Below, one piece after another: positions 5,605-6,039 of a DNA stretch of 6,039 bases. This stretch comes from Gammaproteobacteria bacterium. Lineage in GTDB: Bacteria > Pseudomonadota > Gammaproteobacteria > Pseudomonadales > Azotimanducaceae_A. The stretch covers positions 1 to 6,039 of the forward strand of contig JAPPKV010000340.1 in the NCBI GenBank assembly GCA_028819775.1, in the 5' to 3' direction. A program made the translations under genes and the position numbers. Each line of letters begins with the position of its first letter. Within the stretch, counting starts at the first letter, position 1. The notes under the pieces are model-generated. The model was not told the DNA's origin. It ran no database searches and saw nothing but the letters and a program-made list of their open reading frames with translations.

Positions 5605-6039
5605 ATGGACGAGGCAGGTGCATTAGGGCGGGCGACCGGAGCCGGCCAACGAGTCGCCGAGCTGCCGAATCCTCCGCGGGACGACGTAGCGGTGCCGTTC
5701 AAGAGCAGATACGAAGCTGAATGGAACCTGAATTGGCTGTATTTGGCCAGCGAAAACACCTTGACTGCGCTACGTCGCGCGCAGACACTCGATTCGAAGG
5801 AACTTCGCCCGCAGCGGTGCATCGAAGTAAGCCAGGACAGCGACGTGATCAAACAGCCCACCGCGATTTTCGGCTTCGCCATCAGTGCCGTCGTCGCGCA
5901 CTCCATACTGGCGCAGACGCCGCCAACGACCGTTGGCGAACCGGGGATTGCGACCGGGTCGGATGGACTCCTGCTCGACCAATCCGAGAGTCCGGTGGAC
6001 AATGCCCAGGGCCTAGTTGAGATCGGCGAGTATCCGGAA
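5605..6039 (+). CDS. Hypothetical protein, possible single membrane anchor, 3' end outside window
   Basis: This reading frame stays open for 145 codons from the ATG at 5605 to the window edge, so the protein continues to the right. An in-frame TAG at 5599 sets the earliest start. I do not recognise the family. Residues 1-35 are mixed and Pro/Asp-containing. Residues 36-66 (from YEAEWNLNWLY) look helical and charged. Residues 86-103 (TAIFGFAISAVVAHSILA) are hydrophobic enough for one membrane helix. The rest is acidic and Gly/Pro/Ser-rich, so an inner-membrane anchor with an exported C-terminus is possible. Codons such as TTA, AGA and ATA occur, softer than in the neighbours. A Shine-Dalgarno sequence is weak. 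It is divergent from tusA, with 49 bases between the starts. The opposite strand also has an open frame here (5574-6002), but its Ser- and Cys-rich translation from a TTG is less protein-like. Existence moderately likely; function unknown. Confidence 0.5.
   Translation, partial: MDEAGALGRATGAGQRVAELPNPPRDDVAVPFKSRYEAEWNLNWLYLASENTLTALRRAQTLDSKELRPQRCIEVSQDSDVIKQPTAIFGFAISAVVAHSILAQTPPTTVGEPGIATGSDGLLLDQSESPVDNAQGLVEIGEYPE

Noticed and set aside
5574..6002. - strand open frame upstream of tusA
   Set aside because: It needs a TTG start, its translation is Ser-, Cys- and Ala-rich without a recognisable domain, and the opposing + frame looks more like a protein. Not fully excluded.

Overview
The window is GC-rich, densely coding chromosomal DNA. 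It most likely comes from a gammaproteobacterium: the predicted AlaA and TusA proteins read very close, as I remember them, to the Escherichia coli proteins, and codon use strongly favours G or C at the third base. I see no RNA gene, phage gene, transposase or CRISPR array. Most of the content is housekeeping or accessory metabolism. I do not see a convincing new multi-gene system, but several local features merit a check.

Layout from left to right. (1) The 3' part of a spermidine synthase-like gene runs in from the left edge on the + strand (1-712). It overlaps by 4 bases a gamma-glutamyltransferase-family gene (709-2307), so the two are probably co-translated. (2) msrB lies on the - strand (2304-2768). 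Its stop codon overlaps the stop of the previous gene within a single CTAG. (3) alaA starts divergently from msrB (2807-4063). The gap of 38-56 bases between the starts can hold the msrB promoter only if that promoter overlaps the alaA start. (4) A 183-base non-coding spacer (4064-4246) lies between the convergent alaA and the next gene. It is filled with palindromes and a degenerate direct repeat. (5) On the - strand, tusA (5322-5555) is followed by an L-2-hydroxyglutarate-oxidase-like flavoprotein gene (4247-5329), with an 8-base overlap. (6) A divergent reading frame of unknown function (5605-6039, +) is open to the right edge.

Functional picture. MsrB repairs oxidised methionine, AlaA makes alanine from pyruvate and glutamate, and TusA relays sulfur for tRNA thiolation. 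The flavoprotein probably oxidises a 2-hydroxy acid, and the transferase-family enzyme probably hydrolyses a gamma-glutamyl or oxamate-type amide. Several of these steps touch glutamate or 2-oxoglutarate. The gene orientations (at least four transcription units) argue that this is mostly neighbourhood rather than one pathway. The closest pairs are spermidine synthase-like with transferase-family, and tusA with flavoprotein.
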